Both the position numbers and the translations under genes were made by a program. A stretch of DNA of 64,000 nt from Anaerolineae bacterium. Lineage in GTDB: Bacteria > Chloroflexota > Anaerolineae > Aggregatilineales > Phototrophicaceae. Location of the stretch: the NCBI GenBank assembly GCA_022822545.1, contig JAJEBE010000032.1:142394-206393 (forward strand). Reading direction: 5' to 3'. The stretch's first letter is position 1. Each line of letters opens with the position of its first letter. The notes beneath the pieces are model-generated. The model saw only the letters and a list, made by a program, of their open reading frames with translations, did no database searches and was not told the DNA's origin. Shown one piece after another: positions 50,433-59,254 of this stretch.

Positions 50433-50461
50433 ATCTTAATGCAAGCCGGCGGCGATTGCAA
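50433..50461 (-). promoter_or_regulatory. promoter of rpsF
   Basis: On the minus strand, TTGCAA (50456-50461) and TAAGAT (50433-50438) are separated by 17 bases. The predicted start near 50426 gives a leader of about 75 bases. Matches are 5/6 and 5/6, the clearest ribosomal-protein promoter in the window. Confidence 0.6.
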
Positions 50462-50469
50462 CGGTGCGT

Positions 50470-51924
50470 TTAGCTTGCGGGGGCGGGCGTCGTCCGCGCC
50501 AGACGAGAGCTGGCCAGGCAGAGGGCGACGATGAGCCAGAACCAGGTGATCGACGCCTGAAAGTCGAGGCGGAAAAAGTAGAGATCGGCGACGGCGTTGA
50601 CCAAGCCGGTCAGCAAGGCGGCGTGGAAGCCCAGGTGGATCGCGGCGAAGACCGGATGGGCTTTCGCCCGCCGCCAGGCGAGCGCGCCGTAGACGAATAC
50701 GCCGGTCATTGTGAGCAAGAAGATTAGGACGCCGGTCAAACCGATTTGATTGGCCATGATGAGATACATATTGGCGACATCGGTATAGAGATCAATCTCG
50801 GGTGTGCCGGTGAAGCCGACGCCGAAAAGCGGATAGCGAGCGATGAGCTCCAGCGAATCAGTCCATTCGCCGATACGCATTTGGGTGGCCAAGTCAGCGC
50901 CTTGGAAAGCTTGCGCCAGCCTCAGGATGTAACCTTGCGTTTGGGGCAGGGTCAAGAGCAGAAGCCCGGCGAGCAGCAGGAAAGGCAGGAGGAGGCGGTA
51001 GCGGACGACGGCGATCATCAGCAAGCCCGCGCTAAGGGCAAGGAATGACGCGCGAGACGCCGTCAGGAATAGCGCCAGAACCGCCAGCAGGAAAATTAAG
51101 AGCGTCAGCCAGCGCCGGCGGATGACCGGTTTGCCCGCGGCGAGTTGCGGGGCGATGATGATGGCGGCGGTGGCGAGCGTGCCGCCCAACGCGTTGGGGT
51201 CGACCCAGGTGCCGATCGCCCGTTCGCCAAGGGCGGGATTGTCCTCAATATAGCGGATGACGCCGCCGTTTGGATAACCGATGCGCGATAGCCGGACGAG
51301 CAGAGCTTCCGCCAGCGCATCGGGCGCCAGGAAGAGTGTGACGGCCAGAAATGCTTGCGCGCCGATGGCGATGAAGATGACCAGCACCAGACGCCGCAGC
51401 ATGGCCGGCTCGTGCAGGAGATCAACCAGAATGAACACCATGCTGATGCTCAGAATAGTCTCGGCGAATTGCCGAATCGTCGATGAGCTGGGTCCCGCGT
51501 GGCGTAAGCCCAAGGCAAAAGCGAAGACCAGCCACATAAGGTAGACGGCGACAAGGGCGTGGACGGGCGTCAACTGAAGGCCGCCGCGGCGCCCCGTCAT
51601 CCACTGGAAGAGATAGACCAGCAAAAAGCCTGCCAGCGCCAAATCAAGCAAGGTGGGCGTGAGCGCGATTTTGACCGGGAAGATGCCGAAGGGCAGCAGA
51701 ATGACGGTAGCGATTATCGTATAGAGGGCGATGTTCACATTGGTGATGACGTATAAACCAGCTAGCGCGCCCAGTAGCGCCGCCAGCGCCAGAAGCGGAC
51801 CGACGCCGGCGATGAGCAAACCGATGCCCGCGCCGATGATCCCGATGGAAAGCCCGAGCGCAAGGGCATAGCTGCGGCTGTTGAGTTGACTGAACCAGAG
51901 CGTCAGGGCATTGACGGCGGGCAT
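50470..51924 (-). CDS. O-antigen ligase/polymerase family membrane protein (Wzy/WaaL-like)
   Basis: This 484-aa polytopic protein has about 12 predicted helices. The large periplasmic loop before helix 9 contains IGTWVDPNALGGTLATAA, and LTASRASFLALSAGLLM is the Wzy_C/WaaL signature around the conserved Arg. It probably polymerises or ligates polysaccharide repeat units at the outer face of the inner membrane. It lies three bases downstream of the yfhO-like gene, at the 3' end of the polysaccharide operon. Confidence 0.85.
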   Translation of the reverse strand: MPAVNALTLWFSQLNSRSYALALGLSIGIIGAGIGLLIAGVGPLLALAALLGALAGLYVITNVNIALYTIIATVILLPFGIFPVKIALTPTLLDLALAGFLLVYLFQWMTGRRGGLQLTPVHALVAVYLMWLVFAFALGLRHAGPSSSTIRQFAETILSISMVFILVDLLHEPAMLRRLVLVIFIAIGAQAFLAVTLFLAPDALAEALLVRLSRIGYPNGGVIRYIEDNPALGERAIGTWVDPNALGGTLATAAIIIAPQLAAGKPVIRRRWLTLLIFLLAVLALFLTASRASFLALSAGLLMIAVVRYRLLLPFLLLAGLLLLTLPQTQGYILRLAQAFQGADLATQMRIGEWTDSLELIARYPLFGVGFTGTPEIDLYTDVANMYLIMANQIGLTGVLIFLLTMTGVFVYGALAWRRAKAHPVFAAIHLGFHAALLTGLVNAVADLYFFRLDFQASITWFWLIVALCLASSRLARTTPAPAS

Positions 51925-51927
51925 GGT

Positions 51928-54165
51928 TCATCTCCTCCGCATAAGCGTTAACAGAGTGGCCAGCGCCAGTCCCAGCCAAGTGAATGCGCTGATTATGACG
52001 CCGACGGCGTAAGTATCGGGCGCGAACGTTAACACGAGCGTATGTCCCCCGGCCGGGATCTCGACGGCGCTCAAGCCGGCGTATGCGCGCAGGATGCGGA
52101 CAGGCTCGTCGTTAAGCTGCGCTTTCCAGCCCGGGTAGTGAGGCAGGGAGAGCGATAAGAGGGCGTTTTCCGCAGTCTCGATCTCGATAACTATCTCTTC
52201 GGGCGCGAAGGATAAAACTGTGACGCTTCCCCCAGCGGCTTGACCGGGCAAGACCAAGACCGGCGCTTGCTGGACAACGAGTTTCTCCCGCTCGTCATAG
52301 CGAGTATCGCCCATCAGCTCAACTGCCCATTGTTCGTTGTCGACGACATCCGCTTCGTAGTATAAACGCGCGAATTGGCGTGGATCCTCCAAACGATGCA
52401 GCCAGACATCGCTGCGTTTGTCGCTGCCCTTGCCGATGATTTGCGTGGGGACGGACAAGCGCTGCTGGCCGCTGAAGACGTATTTCACGGCGAAGAGCTC
52501 CCAAGCCAGCGGATTATCTACATAGTCAGCATAAATCAGGAGGAGCGGCCCCTTTAGCCAGAGCGGGCTGATGCCGCGCACATCCATCAGACCGTGTAGA
52601 CTGCCGTAATTGTCCTCCAGGCCGCGGAAACCATCGACGCGGAAAGGCTGCGTACTGCCGTCAGCCAGCACTTGCTGAACGAGAGCGGGCGGTGTCATGC
52701 TGAGTTGTTCGCTGTGAGGCAGGGAATCATAGACGGCGGGATGATCGAGATTGACGGAGAAGAGCTCAAAGGCGATGAGGGCAGCCAGCGCCAGTTGCAG
52801 TGTGATGCGCTGCGGCTGTGAGACGAAACGCCGCAAAACAAAGAAAGCGACAACGGCGATAAACGCGCTGCGGGTTGCGATGTTAAACAACTCGCCCCAA
52901 GTGGCGGGGTCGGCCGCCCAGGCGAAGAAGGCGACCAGCGCTAAGCCTGAGACGATGGCCGTAAAGATGCCCCAGTAGCGCATCGCTCGCTTGCGGTAGA
53001 GATGATTGGACCAGGACGCGGCCGCGATGATGCCCAGGCCGGCAAGAATCGCCAAGCTGTTGGCGACGACGACGGCCGCGCGTTCCTGACCGCGGAAGAA
53101 ACGCAAGCCTGGTACGAAGTTGTAGGTCACGGTGTAAAAGGCGCTGTTGTCGCCCAGGCTGTGCAGCAGGCCGATGAAAGCGACCAAGAGCCAAAAGCGG
53201 CTTTCGCGGGCGCCCTGGCCGACGGCGACGGTGATGAAGAAGAGCGCCGGTATGCCGACGAATAATGGCGACCATAAGCTGACCGAGCCGGGAAAAACAA
53301 ATTGGGCGATATCGCGGAAAGGGAAGCCGTTGCCTTTTGCCGCGAAACCCAATTCTTCGCGCGACGCGAGCAGCAGATATTCAATGCCCGGCAGCAGGCT
53401 GACCGCGCAGATGCCGAAGGTCACAGCGGCAAGCAGGACAAACCCGCCGACGAAGGAGTGAAAGCGGCGGTTCACGCGCAGGCAGCGAAACGCGAGGTAA
53501 GCGACGGCGATGTAGGTTAGGAACCAACTGGTTTGTGGATGGCCCGCCAGCCAGGAAAGCCCCAGAGCGAAGCCGGCCAGGGCGATGCCGGGAAGCGCGA
53601 GTTGACGTCCTCGAGTGGCTTCCAGGATGCCGAGAGCGATCAAGGGGAACCAGACGGCGGCTTCCAGCACGGCAAGCTGCAAGGGCGGATAGCCGGTGGT
53701 GTACCCGCCATAGCCGATGATAATGGCGGAACAGAAAGCGGCCAAGCGACTGCGAGCGTCGCGCAGGGTCAGCCGCCGCACAAAGAGATACATGAGCAGC
53801 GTGTAGAGCAGGCCGTGAAATGCCATCTCCATTTGCAGCGCGTTGTAGCTCCAGCCGCCGGCGATTTTGCTCCAGCCGATGGTGAGCCAGCGCGGCGGAT
53901 AGAAAACGGCCGCCTGCGTATCGGCGATGAAGGGCAGGCCGCCGTTGTTGTAGGGATTCCAGAGCGGGATTTCGCCAGCTGCCATGCGGTCGTATTGATA
54001 CGCGGCGAAGGCGACGAACTGGCCGGAGAAATCACCCTTGGCCAGCGAGGCTTGATCGGCAGCGATCGGTGTGAAGAGACGCCAGAAGAACAGGAGCCAT
54101 AGCAGGATCAAGGCGGCGACAGCGCGAAAGTCATTATTTCCCAGGATTTGCTTAAGCTTGGTCAT
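51928..54165 (-). CDS. YfhO-family membrane glycosyltransferase
   Basis: This 745-aa membrane protein has an N-terminal anchor (LILLWLLFFWRLFT) followed by the first luminal loop GDFSGQFVAFAAYQYDRMAAGEIPLWNPYNNGGLPFIADTQAAVFYPPRW, the classic YfhO block (N-PYN-G-P-AD). About a dozen helices follow. The C-terminal 200-residue beta-rich periplasmic domain ends before a last anchor. YfhO proteins transfer sugars from polyprenyl-phosphate donors. It is next to GT4 and Wzy genes, so it probably decorates the same glycan. Confidence 0.88.
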   Translation of the reverse strand: MTKLKQILGNNDFRAVAALILLWLLFFWRLFTPIAADQASLAKGDFSGQFVAFAAYQYDRMAAGEIPLWNPYNNGGLPFIADTQAAVFYPPRWLTIGWSKIAGGWSYNALQMEMAFHGLLYTLLMYLFVRRLTLRDARSRLAAFCSAIIIGYGGYTTGYPPLQLAVLEAAVWFPLIALGILEATRGRQLALPGIALAGFALGLSWLAGHPQTSWFLTYIAVAYLAFRCLRVNRRFHSFVGGFVLLAAVTFGICAVSLLPGIEYLLLASREELGFAAKGNGFPFRDIAQFVFPGSVSLWSPLFVGIPALFFITVAVGQGARESRFWLLVAFIGLLHSLGDNSAFYTVTYNFVPGLRFFRGQERAAVVVANSLAILAGLGIIAAASWSNHLYRKRAMRYWGIFTAIVSGLALVAFFAWAADPATWGELFNIATRSAFIAVVAFFVLRRFVSQPQRITLQLALAALIAFELFSVNLDHPAVYDSLPHSEQLSMTPPALVQQVLADGSTQPFRVDGFRGLEDNYGSLHGLMDVRGISPLWLKGPLLLIYADYVDNPLAWELFAVKYVFSGQQRLSVPTQIIGKGSDKRSDVWLHRLEDPRQFARLYYEADVVDNEQWAVELMGDTRYDEREKLVVQQAPVLVLPGQAAGGSVTVLSFAPEEIVIEIETAENALLSLSLPHYPGWKAQLNDEPVRILRAYAGLSAVEIPAGGHTLVLTFAPDTYAVGVIISAFTWLGLALATLLTLMRRR

Positions 54166-54177
54166 CGCGTCGGTCCA

Positions 54178-55302
54178 TTACAGGCAAGATTCATAAAGCG
54201 CGAGGGTGTCATCCCTGATCACATCCCAATCAAAGTGTTTGCTGAGTTCTACGGCGCCGGCGCTTAATGTCCTCAATTGTTCTCGATTGGACAGGGTGCG
54301 TGCAAGCGCGATCTGGATGCCCCCGCTTGATTCCCGCTTGACGAGCCAGAGGTTCTGTTCATGTATGAAAGTGTCGATGTCGATGGTCGGCTCGGTGGTC
54401 AGGATCGCGCAGCCTTGGTGAATGGCGGCGATGAGACTGCTGCGCCGGTAGGAAGCGCCGTCAGTGAAAGGAAGGACCATCAGATCAACGGCATTGAAAT
54501 GGTCAGCGACTTCGGCGTCAGTTAAGAAGCCGGTCCAGTGCACGGCCTTTGACAAATCAAGTCGCCGGATGCGCTCGTCGAGATCGCGCAGATAGCGCTG
54601 ATCTTCGCTTGAGTCGATAGTGTTGCTGCGCCCGCCGATGAAAACCAGGCGCGCGTCTTGGCCGTCGCGGCGGATGCCGGCCAGGGCGTCAATGAGATGG
54701 TGTACGCCTTTTATCGCTTTGACGAAGCCAAAATGCCCGAGCAGGAAAGTACCATCATTCGCGCCCAGTTGCTTGCGGCGCGCGGAACGCTCTTCCGGGT
54801 CGAAGCTGTGGCGCTTGATGCTGCTGCCGATCGGGATCAAACGGCGCCTGGGCAAGGCGCGCAAGCGAGAGTCATCTTCATGATTGGTGGTGATGACGCC
54901 GGCGGATGAGCGCGCGAGCCGCATCACGATCCAGTCGCGCAGGGGACCGGCCTTGGGGAATAGATAAGGGAAGCGCAAATCGTGAAAGGTGGTGACGACT
55001 GGCGGGCCAGCCAAGCCGGGCAGGAAATGAATCCAGGGCGACATATCAAAGGCGGCGGTCTGAAACTGGAGGTTGACGATATCCGGATTGACCCGGCGCA
55101 GCCAGGCGCGCGCCTGGCTCATTCCCTTCAGGCCCCAGCTGTCCACCGCGCTCAGGGGCAATGACGCGCTCGCGGTTCCGGGGCGGCTTAGCACCGAGAC
55201 CTCATGACCGCAAGCGTGCAGGCCTTCGGACAGAATCCGCGTGAAATCGCCGACGCCGCCGGGCATGGGCGGAAACTCGCCGCTGATCATCGCGATCCTC
55301 AT
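54178..55302 (-). CDS. glycosyltransferase family 4
   Basis: This 374-aa GT-B enzyme has the N-terminal block MRIAMISGEFPPMPGGVGDFTRILSEGLHACGHEVSVLSR and donor-side motifs GHFGFVKAIKGVHHLIDALAGI, VHWTGFLTDAEVADHFNAVDLMVLPFTDGASYRRSSLIAAI (the E-x7-E region is replaced by S-L-I-A-A-I). It adds a sugar to the growing repeat unit. The start at 55302 overlaps the GT2 stop as ATGA. The 38 extra upstream codons are Arg/Ala-rich and rejected. Confidence 0.9.
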   Translation of the reverse strand: MRIAMISGEFPPMPGGVGDFTRILSEGLHACGHEVSVLSRPGTASASLPLSAVDSWGLKGMSQARAWLRRVNPDIVNLQFQTAAFDMSPWIHFLPGLAGPPVVTTFHDLRFPYLFPKAGPLRDWIVMRLARSSAGVITTNHEDDSRLRALPRRRLIPIGSSIKRHSFDPEERSARRKQLGANDGTFLLGHFGFVKAIKGVHHLIDALAGIRRDGQDARLVFIGGRSNTIDSSEDQRYLRDLDERIRRLDLSKAVHWTGFLTDAEVADHFNAVDLMVLPFTDGASYRRSSLIAAIHQGCAILTTEPTIDIDTFIHEQNLWLVKRESSGGIQIALARTLSNREQLRTLSAGAVELSKHFDWDVIRDDTLALYESCL

Positions 55303-56234
55303 ACGTTCGCCTTCAAGCCGCTGCGCAGCACCTGCCGATAGACGCGCACACGCTCGGCGCGCAGTTCGCGCTTGTGGCCCAGCGCGCCTTTTAGTGATTC
55401 CAGCGCCAGTTGCCAACTGAATTGCAGCAGCAGAAGGGAACGTAATACCATATAGGCGCTGGTTCCGTGATGCTTGCGAAAATAGCGCAATTTGCTTGTA
55501 TGGAAATGGATCTGCTTGAAAGCGCTGGCTTGTTCGCTGCTTTTGCCGCCGTGATGCGTGATCCGCGCGCCGCCATGATAGACGACCCGCCAGCCGACTG
55601 ACTTGGCGCGCCGGCAGAAGTCGAGCTCTTCGGAATACATAGTGTAGCCTTCATCCAGGCCGCCGATGTCTTGATAGACGGCGCGGCGCAGGAGAAAGGC
55701 CGACCCTTGCACCCAGTCCGCCTCGAGGATGTCGTCGTCGTCCGTATCCAACATGCGGTAGTCGCGCTCAATCGCGCTCGGCGCCCAGGCCGCAAGCCAA
55801 CTGCTTTCGAAGACGCCGGTCATGAGCGTGGGAAATCGACGCCGGGTGGACTGGTGGCTGCCGTCGGTGTTCAAGGTGTGGGGACCGATAATGCCAACAT
55901 CGGGGTGCGCTCGCATATAGTTGAGCAATAACTCGATGGCAGTTGGGCTGAGCTCGGTGTCGGGATTGAGCAGGAGCAAGCATTCGCCTTTTGCCCGCGC
56001 CAAGCCGAGGTTGTTGCCGCGCGTGAAGCCGATGTTTTCGCTCTGTGGCAGAACAATCACGGCGGGATGCTGCCCCCGCAGCATCTCGGCGCTGCTATCT
56101 TCGCTGGCGGAATCCACCACGATGATCTCGAAATCGTTCGGGTCAAGATCGGATGCGTAAATGCTGGCGAGGCAAGCATCGAGCAGATCGCGCACATTCC
56201 AGTTGACGATGATGATTGAGAGGTCCACAGACAA
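55299..56234 (-). CDS. glycosyltransferase family 2 (rhamnosyltransferase-like)
   Basis: This 311-aa GT-A enzyme has LSIIIVNWNVRDLLDACLASIY at the N-terminus, FEIIVVDSASEDSS, ENIGFTRGNNLGLARAKGECLLLLNPDTEL (D-x-D-type NPDTE), and GSAFLLRRAVYQDIGGLDEGYTMYSEELDFCRRAKSVGW, typical of dTDP/GDP-rhamnose-using family members. The start codon is uncertain: TTG 56234 or GTG 56228, with no clear ribosome binding site. It overlaps the GT4 gene by four bases. The GDP-rhamnose pathway genes upstream make a rhamnosyl donor plausible. Confidence 0.88.
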   Translation of the reverse strand: MSVDLSIIIVNWNVRDLLDACLASIYASDLDPNDFEIIVVDSASEDSSAEMLRGQHPAVIVLPQSENIGFTRGNNLGLARAKGECLLLLNPDTELSPTAIELLLNYMRAHPDVGIIGPHTLNTDGSHQSTRRRFPTLMTGVFESSWLAAWAPSAIERDYRMLDTDDDDILEADWVQGSAFLLRRAVYQDIGGLDEGYTMYSEELDFCRRAKSVGWRVVYHGGARITHHGGKSSEQASAFKQIHFHTSKLRYFRKHHGTSAYMVLRSLLLLQFSWQLALESLKGALGHKRELRAERVRVYRQVLRSGLKANV

Positions 56235-56308
56235 GTTGCTGGCCGGTCGGTCACACTTCAGGCAGTTTAGCAGGCTTTGGGCATTTCCGAGAGCTTGCGC
56301 GCCGCAGT

Positions 56309-57105
56309 TCAGTCCAGATCGAACAGTTGCTCCGCGTTCTCGGAGGTCTGCCGCGCCATTGCCTCGGGAGAGACGCCGCGCAGCGCCGCCAGCTTCTCAT
56401 TGATGTAGACAAGGAAAGCGGGTTCGTTTCGTTTGCCGCGGACTTGCTGGGGCGCGAGGAAGGGTCCGTCTGTTTCGATGAGGATGCGGTCTTCGGGGAT
56501 GCAAGCGGCGATGGCGCGCAGATCATCCGCTTTTTTGTACGTGATAGGACCGGTGAAGCCGAGAGTGAAGCCCAGCTCGACAGCGCGTTGAGCCACTGCG
56601 AGCGAGGCCGAAAAGGAATGCAATACCCCGAGACGGTCGCGTAGACTTGCTGGCGCGGTTGGCGCCCAGGCTTCCAGAATCGACAGCAGATCCGCCCCTG
56701 CCTCACGGTTGTGCAAGATGACCGGCAGTTCCAGCGCCGCCGCCAGTTCCAATTGCGCCTCGAGGGCGCGCTGCTGCGCCGGCTTCGGGCATTTGTCCCA
56801 ATAATAGTCGAGGCCGATCTCGCCAATCGCAACCACTCCTTGACGGCGCGCAAGAACCCGAAGTTCGTCCAGCCGGGACGCGGCGAAGTCCTTGCAGCTA
56901 TTGGGATGGATGCCGATCGCTGCATGGATTCCCCGATACGATTCGGCCAGATCAAGCGCCTGTCGACAGCTTGGGAGATCGATGGCGGGGATGATGATGC
57001 GCTCGACGCCGGCGCATTTGGCCCGCTTCAGGACTTCCGCGCGGTCGTCGTCATAGCTGTGGAAGTTGAGATGACAGTGCGTATCTATCAGCTCGGGGGC
57101 AGACA

Positions 57106-57106
<1 letters not shown>
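56309..57106 (-). CDS. tatD: TatD-family metal-dependent hydrolase
   Basis: This 265-aa TIM-barrel nuclease-type hydrolase has LIDTHCHLNFHSYDDDR (first metal site), AAIGIHPNSC, VVAIGEIGLDYYWDKCPKPAQQRALEAQLELA, LPVILHNREAG and RILIETDGPFLAPQ, all complete. Bacterial TatD proteins are 3'-5' exonucleases or phosphodiesterases, and the physiological substrate is unclear. Its position within a polysaccharide operon, with its ATG overlapping the gmd stop by one base, is typical of passenger genes. Confidence 0.9.
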
Positions 57107-58089
<983 letters not shown>

Positions 58090-58100
58090 CTATTCCTCCC

Positions 58101-59054
58101 TTAAGACTGCTTGATACGCCGGCGGCAGTCCGCCAGCACATCGCTGAGCGTCTGTCTGAAGTTGATGGTTGGCTGCCAGCCGGTATCGCGCTGCAATTTG
58201 CTGGCATCGCCGCGGATCTCGGGCACATCCACCGGGCGCAAACGGTCGGGATCGACGCGCGTCTCGATATCGACATCGCTGAGCGCGAGCAGAACATCAA
58301 GCAACTCTCGAATGCTGTATGCCCGGCCGGACGCGACATTGTAAGCTTCGCCGGGCCGCCCGCTCTCGATAATCATGCTGTAAGCGCGGACGATATCGCG
58401 AACATCGGTGAAATCACGCTTGGCCGCCAGATTGCCGACGTATATAACCGCATCGCGTTCGCCTTCCTCAATGCTGGCGATTTGCGTGGCGAAAGCCGGC
58501 GCGACAAAGCGGCTGTTTTGCCCGGGACCGATGTGATTAAAGGGGCGGGCGCGCATGATCGGCAAGTCGTGACTGAGAAAGTACTGCAACCCAAGCATGT
58601 CCTGCGCTACCTTGCTGACGCTATAGGGATTGGTGGGGCGGATCTCGGTCGCTTCGTCCATGGGGGACTGCGCGGGCGATACTTCCCCGTAAATCTCAGC
58701 CGAACTTACAATTAACGTGCGCGGCCGCAAGTCTAATTCCAGGCAGGCTTGAATGAGGTTCAGTTGCGCGCGGATGTTGTTTTCCAGCGTTTCCCAAGGG
58801 TCTTCAAAGGAGCGGGGCACAAAGGCTTGCGCGGCCAAATGGAAGATGGCGTCTGGCCAGCAGTGGGCGAGCAGGGCGCGGACTTTCTCGTAGTCCTTGA
58901 GGTCGATGAGGCGGTTTTCGTCGACCGCCGGGTGGACGCGCTCAGTCGGAAAGAGAGTCGTGCCGAAGAGCTGAGCCCGTGGTTTCACGCGATCGAGATA
59001 CGCGGCGAGGTGAAGGCCGACGAATCCGCCGGCGCCCGTGATCAAGAAACGCAT
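58101..59054 (-). CDS. rmd: GDP-6-deoxy-D-mannose reductase (GDP-rhamnose synthesis)
   Basis: This 317-aa SDR-family enzyme starts MRFLITGAGGFVGLHLAAYLD, has LAAQAFVPRSFEDPWETLENNIRAQLNLIQAC, SSAEIYGEVSPAQSPMDEATEIRPTNPYSVSKVAQDM and FNHIGPGQNSRFVAP. It pairs with gmd to make GDP-D-rhamnose. The start at 59054 is supported by GAGGGG. It is the first gene of the polysaccharide operon and lies under a promoter at 59139-59167. A fucose-type synthase is less likely because the block matches reductase-only Rmd. Confidence 0.83.
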   Translation of the reverse strand: MRFLITGAGGFVGLHLAAYLDRVKPRAQLFGTTLFPTERVHPAVDENRLIDLKDYEKVRALLAHCWPDAIFHLAAQAFVPRSFEDPWETLENNIRAQLNLIQACLELDLRPRTLIVSSAEIYGEVSPAQSPMDEATEIRPTNPYSVSKVAQDMLGLQYFLSHDLPIMRARPFNHIGPGQNSRFVAPAFATQIASIEEGERDAVIYVGNLAAKRDFTDVRDIVRAYSMIIESGRPGEAYNVASGRAYSIRELLDVLLALSDVDIETRVDPDRLRPVDVPEIRGDASKLQRDTGWQPTINFRQTLSDVLADCRRRIKQS

Positions 59055-59138
59055 AGCATGCCCCTCACGGGCGCGTAAGTATCGACAAAGGCTTGGTTCA
59101 AAGCTGGACCCGAAAAGACGATTTTTAGCACGAGCGCC

Positions 59139-59167
59139 ATTATAGACTATGGGCTGCAAGCTGCCAG
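59139..59167 (-). promoter_or_regulatory. promoter of the GDP-rhamnose/polysaccharide operon
   Basis: CTGGCA (59162-59167) and TATAAT (59139-59144) are separated by 17 bases on the minus strand, matching 4/6 and 6/6. The predicted start near 59132 gives a leader of about 78 bases. Confidence 0.5.
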
Positions 59168-59186
59168 CCTGAAGGCCAAGACATAT

Positions 59187-59233
59187 CCGCCGGGAGCGGC
59201 CGGCGCGCAGCGGGGTTGCGGCGGCCCCGGCGG
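59187..59233 (-). terminator. GC-rich stem-loop after the SH3/DUF4397 gene
   Basis: CCGCCGGG and CCCGGCGG form eight-base perfect arms around a GC-rich loop that can pair further. It starts 22 bases after the stop of the SH3/DUF4397 gene and lies before the rmd promoter. No T tract follows, so termination is not certain. Confidence 0.4.
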
Positions 59234-59254
59234 TGAGACGCTTGCTGCGGCTGC

